A DNA stretch of 24,626 nt from Bacillota bacterium (lineage in GTDB: Bacteria; Bacillota; Bacilli; Calditerricolales; Calditerricolaceae). The notes beneath the pieces were generated by a model. That model saw only the letters and a list, made by a program, of their open reading frames with translations, made no database searches and had not been told where the DNA came from. The stretch is taken from assembly GCA_017577925.1 (NCBI GenBank), contig PKQU01000005.1:1-24626 (forward strand), written 5' to 3'. Shown here in pieces: positions 7,235 to 15,755 of the stretch. A program made the translations under genes and the position numbers. Every line of letters starts with the position of its first letter. Position 1 is the first letter of the stretch.

Positions 7235-7879
7235 TTACCCCCGCAAGATTTGGGCGATGTCGGCAAACACGGCGTCAATCTCCTGCTCTCCGTTGACGCG
7301 CCGGAGCAGACCCTTCTCCTCGTAATAGGCGAGGAGCGGCTCCATCTGTGCGAGGTTAACCTCCAGGCGCGTCGCCACCGTCTCTTCCTTGTCGTCGTCC
7401 CGCTGGTACAGCTCACCGCCACATTTGTCGCACACGCCTTCCTGGCGCGGCGGATTGAAGACCACGTGGTAGGTTGCCCCGCACTGGCGGCAGATGCGCC
7501 GGCCGGTCAGGCGGGCGAGGAGCGTTTCCTTGCGCACGTCGAGGTAGATGACGTGATCCAAACGCCGACCCAGCTCCGCAAGCGTCGCGTCGAGGGCTTC
7601 CGCCTGGGGAACCGTGCGCGGGAACCCGTCGAGGAGAAAGCCTTTGGCGCAGTCGCCCTGGCTGAGGCGCTCGCGGACAATGCCCACCGTCACCTCGTCC
7701 GGCACCAGGAGCCCTTTGTCCATGTATTCCTTGGCCTTCAACCCCAGCGGCGTCCCCTCGCGCACCGCCTGGCGGAACATGTCCCCGGTGGAGATATGGG
7801 GGATGCCGAAGCTGGCCACGATCCGTTCCGCCTGCGTTCCCTTCCCGGCTCCCGGAAGCCCCATGAACACGATGTTCAC
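7235..7879 (-). CDS. adk: Adenylate kinase (zinc-LID type)
   Basis: Adk interconverts ATP plus AMP with two ADP. The 214-residue protein has the P-loop GLPGAGKGT (7-15) and the AMP-site segment FLLDGFPRT (81-89). It has a long LID whose cysteines C130, C133, C150 and C153 form a structural zinc site, as in the Geobacillus and Bacillus enzymes. The start is GTG at 7879 with GGAGGG about 6-7 nt upstream. It lies 27 nt after secY, the standard Gram-positive arrangement. Confidence 0.97.
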   Translation of the reverse strand: MNIVFMGLPGAGKGTQAERIVASFGIPHISTGDMFRQAVREGTPLGLKAKEYMDKGLLVPDEVTVGIVRERLSQGDCAKGFLLDGFPRTVPQAEALDATLAELGRRLDHVIYLDVRKETLLARLTGRRICRQCGATYHVVFNPPRQEGVCDKCGGELYQRDDDKEETVATRLEVNLAQMEPLLAYYEEKGLLRRVNGEQEIDAVFADIAQILRG

Positions 7880-7906
7880 CCGTATCCCTCCATCCCGCGG
7901 GGCTCG

Positions 7907-9199
7907 TTACCGGATGAACCCCTTGTAGTGGCGTTTGATGAGCTGGCTTTCAATCTGCTTCATCGTCTCCAGCGCCACGCCGACGACGATCAAGAGCGCC
8001 GTACCCCCGATCTGCACGCTGGCCGGCAAGTTGGCTACCGCCGTGAAGAAGACCGGCAGGATGGCGACGGCCGCCAGAAATAGGGCGCCGAACAGCGTGA
8101 TGCGGTTGAGCACCCGGGTAATGTATGCCGACGTCGCCTGACCCGGGCGAATGCCGGGGATGTAGCCCCCGTACTTTTTCAAGTTCTCGGCCATCTGCAC
8201 CGGGTTGATCTGGACGAAGGTGTAGAAGTAGGTAAACCCGATGATTAAGAGCACGTACAGGAACATGCCGAGCGGCGCGCGGTAGTCAAAGTTACGGATA
8301 ATCCAGTCCGCCACCGGCGCACCGGCCCAGAACTGGGCGATCGTCGGCGGGAAGATGAGCAGCGAGATGGCGAAGATCACTGGAATCACGCCCGCAGCGT
8401 TTACCTTGATCGGAATGTGCGTCGACTGCCCGCCGTACATGCGGCGGCCGACCACACGCTTGGCGTACTGGACCGGGATCTTGCGCACCCCCTGCTGGAC
8501 GAAGATCACCCCGACGACCACCAGCAGAACACCGATCAACACGGCGACCATCTTGAGGATGCTCAAAAAGAGCTTGTCGCCGGCCTGCACGAACTCCGAG
8601 GCATAGATGGCGCGAAGGCCGTTGGGGATTCCGGCCACGATCCCGGCGAAAATGAGGATCGAGATGCCGTTGCCGATCCCCTTTTCCGTGATCTGCTCAC
8701 CCAGCCACATCAGAAAAGTGGTGCCGGCCGTCAGAACGAGCGCAATGAGCGCATAGGTGGGCACGTCGGGGTCAATGACAAGCCCCGGCACCAGGTTGTT
8801 AAATCCGATGGCCATCCCCGTCGACTGGATCAGCGCGATGATCACGGTGAAGTAGCGGGTGTACTGGGCCAGCTTGCGCCGCCCGGCTTCCCCTTCCCGT
8901 GCCCATTGGGCAAACTTCGGCACAACGTCCATCGACAGAAGCTGCACGATGATGGACGCCGTGATATACGGCATCACGCCCATGGCGAAGATGGAGAAGT
9001 TTTCGAGGGCGCCGCCCGTGAAGGTGTTGAAAAAGCCGAACACGCGGTTCTGCTCGCTCCACGCCTCAAGGAGCTCGACGTTGATGTTGGGCACGGGGAT
9101 AAAGCTGCCGATGCGGAAGACCACGAGCATGGCCAGCGTGAACAGGATCTTCCGCCGCAGGTCCTCCACCCGCATGATGTTGGCAAGCGTCCGGAACAT
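7907..9199 (-). CDS. secY: Preprotein translocase subunit SecY
   Basis: SecY is the protein-conducting channel of the general secretion pathway. The 430 residues are typical and contain ten predictable membrane helices. Recognizable segments include the N-terminal RRKILFTLAMLVVFRIGSFIPVPNI and the plug-region stretch around LENFSIFAMGVMPYITASII. Cytoplasmic loop signatures include WLGEQITEKGIGNGIS and the C-terminal loop with GIRPGQATSAY. The tail MKQIESQLIKRHYKGFIR is also characteristic. Its ATG shares one base with the rplO stop (TGATG), so the two are translationally coupled. Confidence 0.98.
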   Translation of the reverse strand: MFRTLANIMRVEDLRRKILFTLAMLVVFRIGSFIPVPNINVELLEAWSEQNRVFGFFNTFTGGALENFSIFAMGVMPYITASIIVQLLSMDVVPKFAQWAREGEAGRRKLAQYTRYFTVIIALIQSTGMAIGFNNLVPGLVIDPDVPTYALIALVLTAGTTFLMWLGEQITEKGIGNGISILIFAGIVAGIPNGLRAIYASEFVQAGDKLFLSILKMVAVLIGVLLVVVGVIFVQQGVRKIPVQYAKRVVGRRMYGGQSTHIPIKVNAAGVIPVIFAISLLIFPPTIAQFWAGAPVADWIIRNFDYRAPLGMFLYVLLIIGFTYFYTFVQINPVQMAENLKKYGGYIPGIRPGQATSAYITRVLNRITLFGALFLAAVAILPVFFTAVANLPASVQIGGTALLIVVGVALETMKQIESQLIKRHYKGFIR

Positions 9200-9633
9200 C
9201 AGACCACCTCGGCCTTGCCACCGGCAGCCTCAATCTTCTCGATCGCCGAACGGGAGAACTTGTGGGCCTGAACCGTCAGTTTCACCTTCAGCTCGCCGTC
9301 GCCCAGGATCTTGATGCCGTCCTTCACGTTCTTGACCAGCTTTTCCGCCACCAAGAGCTCCGGCGTCACCACCGTACCCTCGGGGAACCGATTGAGGGCC
9401 TCCACGTTGACAATGGCGTATTCCTTGCGCAGCGGATTGGTGAAGCCACGCTTGGGCAGCCGGCGGTACAGCGGCATCTGCCCGCCTTCAAACCCGGGAC
9501 GAACCGTGGAACGGGCCCATTGCCCTTTCGTCCCGCGCGTGGCCGTCTTCCCGTGGCCGCTCGAGGTACCGCGGCCGACGCGCTTCTTCCGCTTGCGGGA
9601 ACCCGGAGCCGGTTTCAGTTCGTGCAGTTTCAT
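9199..9633 (-). CDS. rplO: 50S ribosomal protein L15
   Basis: L15 is a late-assembly protein of the large subunit with a long flexible basic N-terminus. From ATG at 9633 (7 nt after AGGAGG) it is 144 residues. The N-terminal region contains KKRVGRGTSSGHGKTATRG, the L15 hallmark, and the C-terminal globular part contains FSRSAIEKIEAAGGKAEVV. An in-frame GTG two codons upstream is less well placed. It ends on the secY start. Confidence 0.97.
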   Translation of the reverse strand: MKLHELKPAPGSRKRKKRVGRGTSSGHGKTATRGTKGQWARSTVRPGFEGGQMPLYRRLPKRGFTNPLRKEYAIVNVEALNRFPEGTVVTPELLVAEKLVKNVKDGIKILGDGELKVKLTVQAHKFSRSAIEKIEAAGGKAEVV

Positions 9634-9672
9634 GATCACACCTCCTGAGCCTTTTCCGAAATGGGGCTCGCG

Positions 9673-9861
9673 TTACGCGTCGATTTCCTTAACCTCGACC
9701 AAATGGCGCACCTGATTGATCATGCCGCGAATGGCCGGGTTGTCCTCGTGCACGACCGTCTGGTGCAGCTTGCGCAACCCAAGCGTCCGCACTGTCACCC
9801 GATGCTTCTCGGGGCGGCCAATCAGGCTGCGCTTGAGGGTGATTGCGAGCTTCTTCGCCAC
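9673..9861 (-). CDS. rpmD: 50S ribosomal protein L30
   Basis: L30 is a small large-subunit protein, 62 residues here. I chose the GTG at 9861 because the family begins (V/M)AKKLAITLKRSLIGRP and a GGGGGG-rich ribosome binding site precedes it; an upstream ATG in frame would overlap rpsE and add non-family sequence. The motif VRTLGLRKLHQTV and the end LVEVKEIDA are standard. It lies 13 nt after rpsE. Confidence 0.95.
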   Translation of the reverse strand: MAKKLAITLKRSLIGRPEKHRVTVRTLGLRKLHQTVVHEDNPAIRGMINQVRHLVEVKEIDA

Positions 9862-9874
9862 CGTCGTTCCCCCC

Positions 9875-10372
9875 TTATCCAAGCAACTCCTGAACCGACT
9901 TCCCGCGCAGCTTGGCAATTTGTTCCGGCGTGCGGAGCTGCTGGAGCGCGTCCATCGTCGCCCGCACCATGTTGATGGCGTTGTTGGAACCCAGCGATTT
10001 GGAGAGCACGTCGGTGATGCCGGCCAGCTCCAACACCGCGCGCACCGGACCGCCGGCGATAACCCCGGTACCCGGCGAGGCCGGTTTGATCAGCACCTTC
10101 CCCGCACCGAAATGGCCGATCGCTTCGTGAGGGATGGTCGTCCCGCGCAGCGGCACTTTGATGAGGTTCTTCTTCGCCGCCTCAATGCCCTTGCGGATAG
10201 CGTCCGGCACTTCCGCCGCTTTTCCCAGAGCGAAGCCTACGTGACCGTTGCGGTCGCCCACGACCACCAGGGCGCTGAAGCTAAAGCGCCGACCGCCCTT
10301 CACCACTTTTGCCACGCGGTTGATCTGTACAACTTTCTCTTCCAGCTCGAGCTTGCTGGGGTCAATGCGCAT
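9875..10372 (-). CDS. rpsE: 30S ribosomal protein S5
   Basis: S5 helps maintain decoding accuracy and mRNA entry-site helicase activity of the 30S subunit. In 165 residues it shows the double-stranded-RNA-binding-like N-terminal half with GGRRFSFSALVVVGD and GHVGFALGKAAEVPDAI. The C-terminal half contains GTGVIAGGPVRAVLELAGI. The start ATG at 10372 has AAAGGAGGGA upstream. It lies 25 nt after rplR. Confidence 0.98.
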   Translation of the reverse strand: MRIDPSKLELEEKVVQINRVAKVVKGGRRFSFSALVVVGDRNGHVGFALGKAAEVPDAIRKGIEAAKKNLIKVPLRGTTIPHEAIGHFGAGKVLIKPASPGTGVIAGGPVRAVLELAGITDVLSKSLGSNNAINMVRATMDALQQLRTPEQIAKLRGKSVQELLG

Positions 10373-10397
10373 GATGGTCCCTCCTTTGCCGCATCGA

Positions 10398-10766
10398 TCA
10401 GAATTCGAGGCCCGCCTCGCGCGCCGCCTCGGCCAGCGCCTTCACCCGGCCATGGTATTTGTACCCGCCGCGGTCAAAGACCACCTTGGTGATCCCTTTC
10501 GCCAGGGCCCGCTTGGCCACCAGGGCGCCGACCTTGGCCGCCGCCTCCACGTTGCCGCCGTTCTCGATCTGGTCGCGTAGCTCCTTGTCCAGCGTCGACG
10601 CCGATACCAGCGTGTGACCCTTCAGGTCATCAATAATCTGGGCGTAGATGTGCTTGTTCGACCGGAATACGTTCAGCCGCGGCCGCTCCGGCGTGCCGAA
10701 CACCTTTTTGCGCACGCGCAAGTGGCGCTTTTTGCGCAGCTCGTTCCGACTCGGCTTTTGAATCAT
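10398..10766 (-). CDS. rplR: 50S ribosomal protein L18
   Basis: L18 binds 5S rRNA with L5 in the central protuberance. The 122 residues contain RKKVFGTPERPRLNVFRSNKHIYAQIIDD. The C-terminal signature FDRGGYKYHGRVKALAEAAREAGLEF is also present. The basic N-terminus is suited to RNA contact. The start at 10766 has AAAGGAGTGAA upstream. It lies between rplF and rpsE in the normal spc order. Confidence 0.98.
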   Translation of the reverse strand: MIQKPSRNELRKKRHLRVRKKVFGTPERPRLNVFRSNKHIYAQIIDDLKGHTLVSASTLDKELRDQIENGGNVEAAAKVGALVAKRALAKGITKVVFDRGGYKYHGRVKALAEAAREAGLEF

Positions 10767-10808
10767 GCGACGTTCACTCCTTTCCTACCCCTGCCTACGC
10801 GACGTGTG

Positions 10809-11345
10809 TTACTTGCCTTTCTTGCCTTCCTTGCGGCGAATGACCTCGTCGGCGTACTTGATCCCCTTGCCCTTGTACGGTTCGGGCTCACGGATCTTGC
10901 GGATCTTGGCCGCCATCTGCCCCACGGCTTCCTTGTCGATGCCCTTGACGACGATCTTCGTCTGCTCCGGCACTTCCAGCTCAATGCCCGGGTCCGGCTC
11001 AACCACGACCGGGTGAGAATAGCCGACCGTCAGCGTCACGTTCTTGCCGCTCTTTGCCGCGCGGTAGCCAACGCCGACCAGCTCAAGGGTCTTGCTGAAC
11101 CCGTTCGTGACCCCTTCAATCATGTTGGCGAGAAGGCTCCGCGTCGTGCCGTGCAGTGCCTTGTGGAACTTGTCGTCCGAGGGGCGCTCGACGATGAGCT
11201 GGTTGCCCTCTTTCTTGATCGTCATGTCCTTATGGAACGTGCGGGTAAGGGTCCCCTTCGGACCTTTAACGGTCACTTCCTGACCGTTGATCGTCACCTC
11301 AACCCCTTCGGGGATGACGACCGGTTTCCGACCAACACGGGACAT
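10809..11345 (-). CDS. rplF: 50S ribosomal protein L6
   Basis: L6 lies near the factor-binding region of the 50S subunit. From ATG at 11345 (MSRVGRKPV, 7 nt from GGAGGT) it is 178 residues with the two repeated L6 domains. The C-terminal signature EPEPYKGKGIKYADEVIRRKEGKKGK is present. A GTG three codons upstream lies inside the ribosome binding site and is not favoured. It lies 27 nt after rpsH. Confidence 0.97.
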   Translation of the reverse strand: MSRVGRKPVVIPEGVEVTINGQEVTVKGPKGTLTRTFHKDMTIKKEGNQLIVERPSDDKFHKALHGTTRSLLANMIEGVTNGFSKTLELVGVGYRAAKSGKNVTLTVGYSHPVVVEPDPGIELEVPEQTKIVVKGIDKEAVGQMAAKIRKIREPEPYKGKGIKYADEVIRRKEGKKGK

Positions 11346-11372
11346 GCCTGACACCTCCGTTCGTCTCGTCCG

Positions 11373-11771
11373 TTACCACACGTAGCAGATCACTTCGCCG
11401 CCGACGTTTGCTTTCCGCGCTTCCTTATCCGTCATGACGCCCTTGGACGTGGAAAGGATGGCGATGCCAAGGCCGCCCAGCACGCGCGGGATCTCGTCCT
11501 TTTTCGCGTACACGCGCAGGCCCGGCTTGGAAATCCGCTTGATCCCGGTGATCACGCGCTCGTTGTTGGGACCGTACTTGAGGAAGATGCGCAGGATGCC
11601 CTGCTTGCCGTCGTCGATGTATTCCGCATCGCGGATGAAGCCTTCCCGTTTCAGAATCTCGGCGATCTCGCGCTTCAGCTTGGACGCCGGAACTTCCACC
11701 ATGTCATGGCGGACCAAGTTGGCGTTCCGGATGCGCGTGAGCATATCGGCAATGGGATCGGTCATCACCAT
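11373..11771 (-). CDS. rpsH: 30S ribosomal protein S8
   Basis: S8 is a primary 16S rRNA binder. The 132 residues begin MVMTDPIADMLTRIRNAN and end with the conserved TSKGVMTDKEARKANVGGEV. The start ATG at 11771 has AAGGAGGT 8-9 nt upstream. It follows rpsZ by 30 nt. In E. coli S8 represses the spc operon by binding near the L5 start; I see no obvious copy of that site here, and this control is not known to be general in Bacilli. Confidence 0.98.
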   Translation of the reverse strand: MVMTDPIADMLTRIRNANLVRHDMVEVPASKLKREIAEILKREGFIRDAEYIDDGKQGILRIFLKYGPNNERVITGIKRISKPGLRVYAKKDEIPRVLGGLGIAILSTSKGVMTDKEARKANVGGEVICYVW

Positions 11772-11801
11772 GGATAGCTACCTCCTTCCCTGGTCGGGGG
11801 C

Positions 11802-11987
11802 TTACCAGCTCGCCTTTTTCAGGCCCGGGATTTGGCCCTTGTACGCCAGTTCGCGCAGGCAAATCCGGCACAACTTGAACTTGCGGTACACGGAATGCGG
11901 ACGGCCGCACCGCTCACAGCGGGTATAGGCGCGCACCTTGAATTTCGGCTTCCGTTTGGACTTGATGATCAGCGCTTTGCGAGCCAC
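11802..11987 (-). CDS. rpsZ: 30S ribosomal protein S14, zinc-binding (type Z)
   Basis: S14 is a small head protein of the 30S subunit. This is the short zinc-ribbon form at 61 residues, with C24, C27, C40 and C43 arranged as CxxC-x12-CxxC. Many Bacilli also have a longer zinc-free S14 elsewhere that replaces it under zinc limitation; none is seen in this window. It sits between rplE and rpsH, its usual location. Confidence 0.97.
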   Translation of the reverse strand: MARKALIIKSKRKPKFKVRAYTRCERCGRPHSVYRKFKLCRICLRELAYKGQIPGLKKASW

Positions 11988-12010
11988 GTCAATCCCTCCT
12001 TACCCCATCG

Positions 12011-12556
12011 TTATTGCTTGCGGAAGGGCATGCCGAGCTGCTCGAGAAGCTCCCGCGCCTCTTCGTCGGTCTTCGCCGTCGTCACAATGCAGACGTCCAT
12101 CCCGCGGATTTTGTCCACCTTGTCGTAGTCAATCTCCGGGAAGATGAGCTGCTCCCTCAGCCCCAGGTTGTAGTTGCCGCGCCCGTCAAAGGAGCGGGGC
12201 GACACGCCGCGGAAGTCGCGCACGCGAGGCAGCGCCACGTGGAACAGCTTGTCGAGGAAATGGTACATGCGGTCGCCGCGCAGGGTCACCTTCACGCCAA
12301 TGGGCATCCCCTGGCGGATCTTGAAGCCGGCGATCGATTTCTTGGCCCGCGTCACCACCGGCTTCTGGCCGGCGATGAGCGTCAGGTCTTCCACCGCGCT
12401 GTCGATGGCCTTGGGATTCTGCGCCCCTTCGCCGACGCCCATGTTGATGACCACTTTCTCGATTTTCGGCACTTCCATCACGTTGCGGTAACCAAATTTT
12501 TTCATCAAAGCCGGAACCACTTCGTTGAGATACTTCTCCTTCAACCGTGCACCCAT
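12011..12556 (-). CDS. rplE: 50S ribosomal protein L5
   Basis: L5 binds 5S rRNA in the central protuberance and contacts S13 and the P-site tRNA. The 181 residues show KFGYRNVMEVPKIEKVVINMG near the N-terminus. They also show the loop KSIAGFKIRQGMPIG and the C-terminal segment FPEIDYDKVDKIRGMDV. The start at 12556 has AAAGGAGGG upstream. It lies 31 nt after rplX. Confidence 0.98.
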   Translation of the reverse strand: MGARLKEKYLNEVVPALMKKFGYRNVMEVPKIEKVVINMGVGEGAQNPKAIDSAVEDLTLIAGQKPVVTRAKKSIAGFKIRQGMPIGVKVTLRGDRMYHFLDKLFHVALPRVRDFRGVSPRSFDGRGNYNLGLREQLIFPEIDYDKVDKIRGMDVCIVTTAKTDEEARELLEQLGMPFRKQ

Positions 12557-12587
12557 GTCGGGACCCTCCTTTCTCTCTTAAGCTCCA

Positions 12588-12914
12588 TCAGTCGAGCACG
12601 GCACCCGACTTCTTGGCGATGCGCACCTTCTTGCCGTTCTCGAGAATTTTGTACCCCACGCGCGTCGGCTGGCCCGTCTTCGGATCGATGGGCATGACAT
12701 TGGACACATGGATGGGCGCTTCGACGGTGATGATGCCGCCCTGCGGGTTGTCCGGCGACGGACGGACGTGCTTCTTGATCAGGTTGACGCCTTCCACCAG
12801 CACGCGCTGCTTTTTCGGGAAGGCCTTCAGGATACGCCCCTTCTTGCCCTTGTCCTTGCCTGCGATGACCATGACCAGGTCGCCGGTTTTGACGTGCAGC
12901 TTCGGTTGAGACAT
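12588..12914 (-). CDS. rplX: 50S ribosomal protein L24
   Basis: L24 is an assembly initiator of the large subunit. It has a KOW motif in the N-terminal half (DLVMVIAGKDKGKKGRILKAFP, about 12-33) and the conserved segment VEGVNLIKKHVRPSPDNPQGGI. At 108 residues it is slightly longer than the roughly 103 typical of Bacillus. The end reads KVRIAKKSGAVLD. The start ATG at 12914 has AAAGGAGGT upstream. It lies 33 nt after rplN. Confidence 0.97.
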   Translation of the reverse strand: MSQPKLHVKTGDLVMVIAGKDKGKKGRILKAFPKKQRVLVEGVNLIKKHVRPSPDNPQGGIITVEAPIHVSNVMPIDPKTGQPTRVGYKILENGKKVRIAKKSGAVLD

Positions 12915-12947
12915 CGCTCGGCACCTCCTTTGCTTCCGCTCGCCTGT

Positions 12948-13316
12948 TTACAGCACTTCCGGAGCGAGGGAGATGATCTTCATGAAATCTTTCTCGCGCA
13001 GCTCCCGGGCCACCGGGCCGAAGATCCGCGTACCACGGGGGCTTTTGTCCTCGCGGATGATCACCGCCGCGTTGTCGTCAAAACGAATGTACGAGCCGTC
13101 CGGACGGCGCACACCGCGCTTGGAACGGACGACAACCGCCTTCACGACGTCCCCCTTCTTGACAACGCCACCGGGCGTCGCTTGCTTAACCGACGCGACA
13201 ATGATGTCGCCGATGTTCGCGTAACGGCGATTCGAGCCGCCCAGCACGCGAATGCACATGATTTCCCGCGCGCCGGAGTTGTCCGCCACAACCAGTCGCG
13301 TTTGCGGTTGAATCAT
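12948..13316 (-). CDS. rplN: 50S ribosomal protein L14
   Basis: L14 lies at the subunit interface and is where the silencing factor RsfS binds in bacteria generally. The 122 residues begin MIQPQTRLVVADNSGARE, an almost invariant start, and end with FMKIISLAPEVL. The length equals the family standard. The start at 13316 has AAGGAGGG upstream. It lies 25 nt after rpsQ. Confidence 0.98.
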   Translation of the reverse strand: MIQPQTRLVVADNSGAREIMCIRVLGGSNRRYANIGDIIVASVKQATPGGVVKKGDVVKAVVVRSKRGVRRPDGSYIRFDDNAAVIIREDKSPRGTRIFGPVARELREKDFMKIISLAPEVL

Positions 13317-13341
13317 CGTCCTTCACCCTCCTTGCCGTGCG

Positions 13342-13674
13342 TCATTCGGCCTGGACCAGCGCTTCGTCAGCCGGCTCGGGCTGCTGTTCCACCAGCGCCG
13401 CCTTGTCCTCCGCCGACGCCCGCTCCAGGATCTCCACCAGGCGCCACCGCTTGCGTTTCGACAGCGGCCGCGTCTCCATGATCTTCACCACGTCGCCGAT
13501 CTTGGCTTCGTTGTGCTCATCGTGGGCCATGTACTTCTTGGAACGCAGCACCCGCTTCTTGTAGAGCGGATGGCGCTTGTAGGTCTCCACGAGCACGACG
13601 ATCGATTTGTCCATCTTGTCGCTGACCACTTTGCCGATCAGTACCTTGCGCTTGCCACGCTCTTGTTGTGCCAC
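13342..13674 (-). CDS. rpsQ: 30S ribosomal protein S17 with acidic C-terminal extension
   Basis: S17 is a primary 16S rRNA binding protein with an OB fold. The core (about 1-85) is standard: KRKVLIGKVVSDKMDKSIVV at the N-terminus and IMETRPLSKRKRWRLVEILE near its end. Unlike the typical protein of about 87 residues, this one is 110. Residues 86-110 form an extra tail rich in E, D, A, Q and P with seven acidic residues and one lysine. The start is GTG at 13674 with GAGGAGGGG upstream. Confidence 0.96.
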   Translation of the reverse strand: MAQQERGKRKVLIGKVVSDKMDKSIVVLVETYKRHPLYKKRVLRSKKYMAHDEHNEAKIGDVVKIMETRPLSKRKRWRLVEILERASAEDKAALVEQQPEPADEALVQAE

Positions 13675-13692
13675 CGAAACCCCTCCTCTCGA

Positions 13693-13896
13693 TTAGCGGA
13701 TGCCCAATTCCCGCTCGCGAAGAACCGTCTTCGCGCGCGCGATGGCCTTGCGGATTTCGCGGATGCGGGCCGGGTTCTCCAGCTGACCCGTCGCCTTCTG
13801 GAAGTTGAGGTTGAACAGCTCCTCTTTCAGATCGCGGATTTTCTTTTCGATTTCCGCCGTGGTCATGTTCCGGAAGTCGCTCGCCTTCATCTTCAT
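13693..13896 (-). CDS. rpmC: 50S ribosomal protein L29
   Basis: L29 lies at the tunnel exit next to L23 and helps form the docking site for nascent-chain factors. The 67 residues form two helices. The signature KEELFNLNFQKATGQLENPARIREIRKAIARAKTVLRERE spans the middle. The start overlaps the rplP stop by 4 nt (ATGA). The usual first residues MKA appear here as MKMKA, so the true start could be two codons later. Confidence 0.96.
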   Translation of the reverse strand: MKMKASDFRNMTTAEIEKKIRDLKEELFNLNFQKATGQLENPARIREIRKAIARAKTVLRERELGIR

Positions 13897-14321
13897 TGCT
13901 GCTCACCACCCAGATCCTCGCGTTTCACAAACTTGCACTTGATGGGCAGCTTGTGAGCGGCAAGCCGCAGCGCTTCGCGGGCGACGTCCTCCGGCACGCC
14001 GGCCAGCTCGAACAGGATCTTGCCGGGCTTGACCACTGCGACCCACTTTTCCGGAGAACCTTTCCCGCTCCCCATCCGCACTTCGAGGGGCTTCGCCGTC
14101 ACCGGCTTGTGCGGGAAGATCTTAATCCACACTTTCCCGCCCCGGCGGATGTAGCGCGTCAGGGCGATACGGGCTGCCTCAATTTGTCGGTTGGTGATCC
14201 ACGCCGGCTCCAGCGCCTGCAGGCCGTACTCCCCAAAGGCGATGGTCGTGCCGCCCTTGGCGCGCCCCTTCATCCGACCGCGCTGCTCCTTGCGGTACTT
14301 GACGCGCTTCGGCATCAACAT
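13893..14321 (-). CDS. rplP: 50S ribosomal protein L16
   Basis: L16 helps organize the A-site region and the 5S rRNA contacts. From ATG at 14321 (MLMPKRVKYRKEQRG) it is 142 residues. I chose this over a GTG two codons earlier because the family starts here and GGGGG lies 9 nt upstream. Signatures include GRAKGGTTIAFGEYGLQALEP and GSGKGSPEKWVAVVKPGKILFE. It begins 2 nt after the rpsC stop and overlaps rpmC by 4 nt, so this part of the operon is tightly coupled. Confidence 0.97.
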   Translation of the reverse strand: MLMPKRVKYRKEQRGRMKGRAKGGTTIAFGEYGLQALEPAWITNRQIEAARIALTRYIRRGGKVWIKIFPHKPVTAKPLEVRMGSGKGSPEKWVAVVKPGKILFELAGVPEDVAREALRLAAHKLPIKCKFVKREDLGGEQQ

Positions 14322-14323
14322 GG

Positions 14324-14992
<669 letters not shown>

Positions 14993-14995
14993 GCG

Positions 14996-15403
14996 TTATC
15001 CCTCCTTCTTCTGCGCCTCTTGGTTCTTCTCGGCTTTCGGGGTTTCAGCAGGTTGGGCGACGGCTTTGGGCTGCTTTTCCGCCACCACTACGGTGATGTG
15101 GCTGGTCCGCTTGCGGATGCGGTAGGCCCGACCTCGGGCACGCGGCCGGATGCGGTACATCGTCGGCCCCTCATCGACGTAGATCTTGCTGATGTAGAGC
15201 TTCTTCGGATCCATGTTATGGTTGTGCTCCGCGTTGGCGATCGCCGACTTCAGGAGCTTCTCCACGATCGGAGCAGCCTTCTTCGGCGTGTGGCGCAGGA
15301 TGGCGAACGCCTCGCCCACGTCCTTGCCGCGAATCAGGTCGACAACCAGGCGAGCCTTGCGCGGCGCAATGCGCACGTAGCGCGCGATCGCACGAGCTTC
15401 CAT
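14996..15403 (-). CDS. rplV: 50S ribosomal protein L22 with C-terminal extension
   Basis: L22 lines the peptide exit tunnel with its long beta hairpin, here around MDPKKLYISKIYVDEGPTMYRIRPRARGRAYRIRKRTSHI (64-103). This hairpin region is where macrolide-resistance changes map in other bacteria; I see no anomaly. The core ends near residue 109. Residues 110-135 form an additional tail rich in K, E, Q, A and P, so the protein is 135 residues rather than about 113. The start ATG at 15403 has AGAGGAGGG upstream. It lies 30 nt after rpsS. Confidence 0.97.
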   Translation of the reverse strand: MEARAIARYVRIAPRKARLVVDLIRGKDVGEAFAILRHTPKKAAPIVEKLLKSAIANAEHNHNMDPKKLYISKIYVDEGPTMYRIRPRARGRAYRIRKRTSHITVVVAEKQPKAVAQPAETPKAEKNQEAQKKEG

Positions 15404-15433
15404 GACCGTACCCTCCTCTCAGGCGCGTCGCCG

Positions 15434-15712
15434 TTACTTCTTCGTCTTCTTGTCGTCACCGGCGTGACCGCGGAACGTCCGCGTCGGCGCAAATTCGCCG
15501 AGCTTATGCCCCACCATGTCCTCAGTGATGTACACCGGCACGTGCTTGCGGCCGTCGTAGACGGCGATGGTGTGGCCAACGAATTCGGGGAAGATCGTCG
15601 AACGGCGGGACCACGTCTTGATGACCCGTTTTTCCCCTTTCTCGTTCAGCTCGCGAATCTTCTTGAGCAGGTGTTCGTCGGCAAAGGGACCTTTCTTCAG
15701 GCTGCGACCCAT
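15434..15712 (-). CDS. rpsS: 30S ribosomal protein S19
   Basis: S19 is a head protein that partners with S13. The 92 residues match the family length. They begin MGRSLKKGPFADEHLLKKI and include WSRRSTIFPEFVGHTIAVYDGRKHVPVYI and GHKLGEFAPTRTFRGH. The start at 15712 has AAAGGAGGAG upstream. It lies between rplB and rplV in standard order. Confidence 0.98.
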   Translation of the reverse strand: MGRSLKKGPFADEHLLKKIRELNEKGEKRVIKTWSRRSTIFPEFVGHTIAVYDGRKHVPVYITEDMVGHKLGEFAPTRTFRGHAGDDKKTKK

Positions 15713-15755
15713 CGATTCTCCTCCTTTCGCCTCAGGCCGTCATGCCGCGCGCGCG

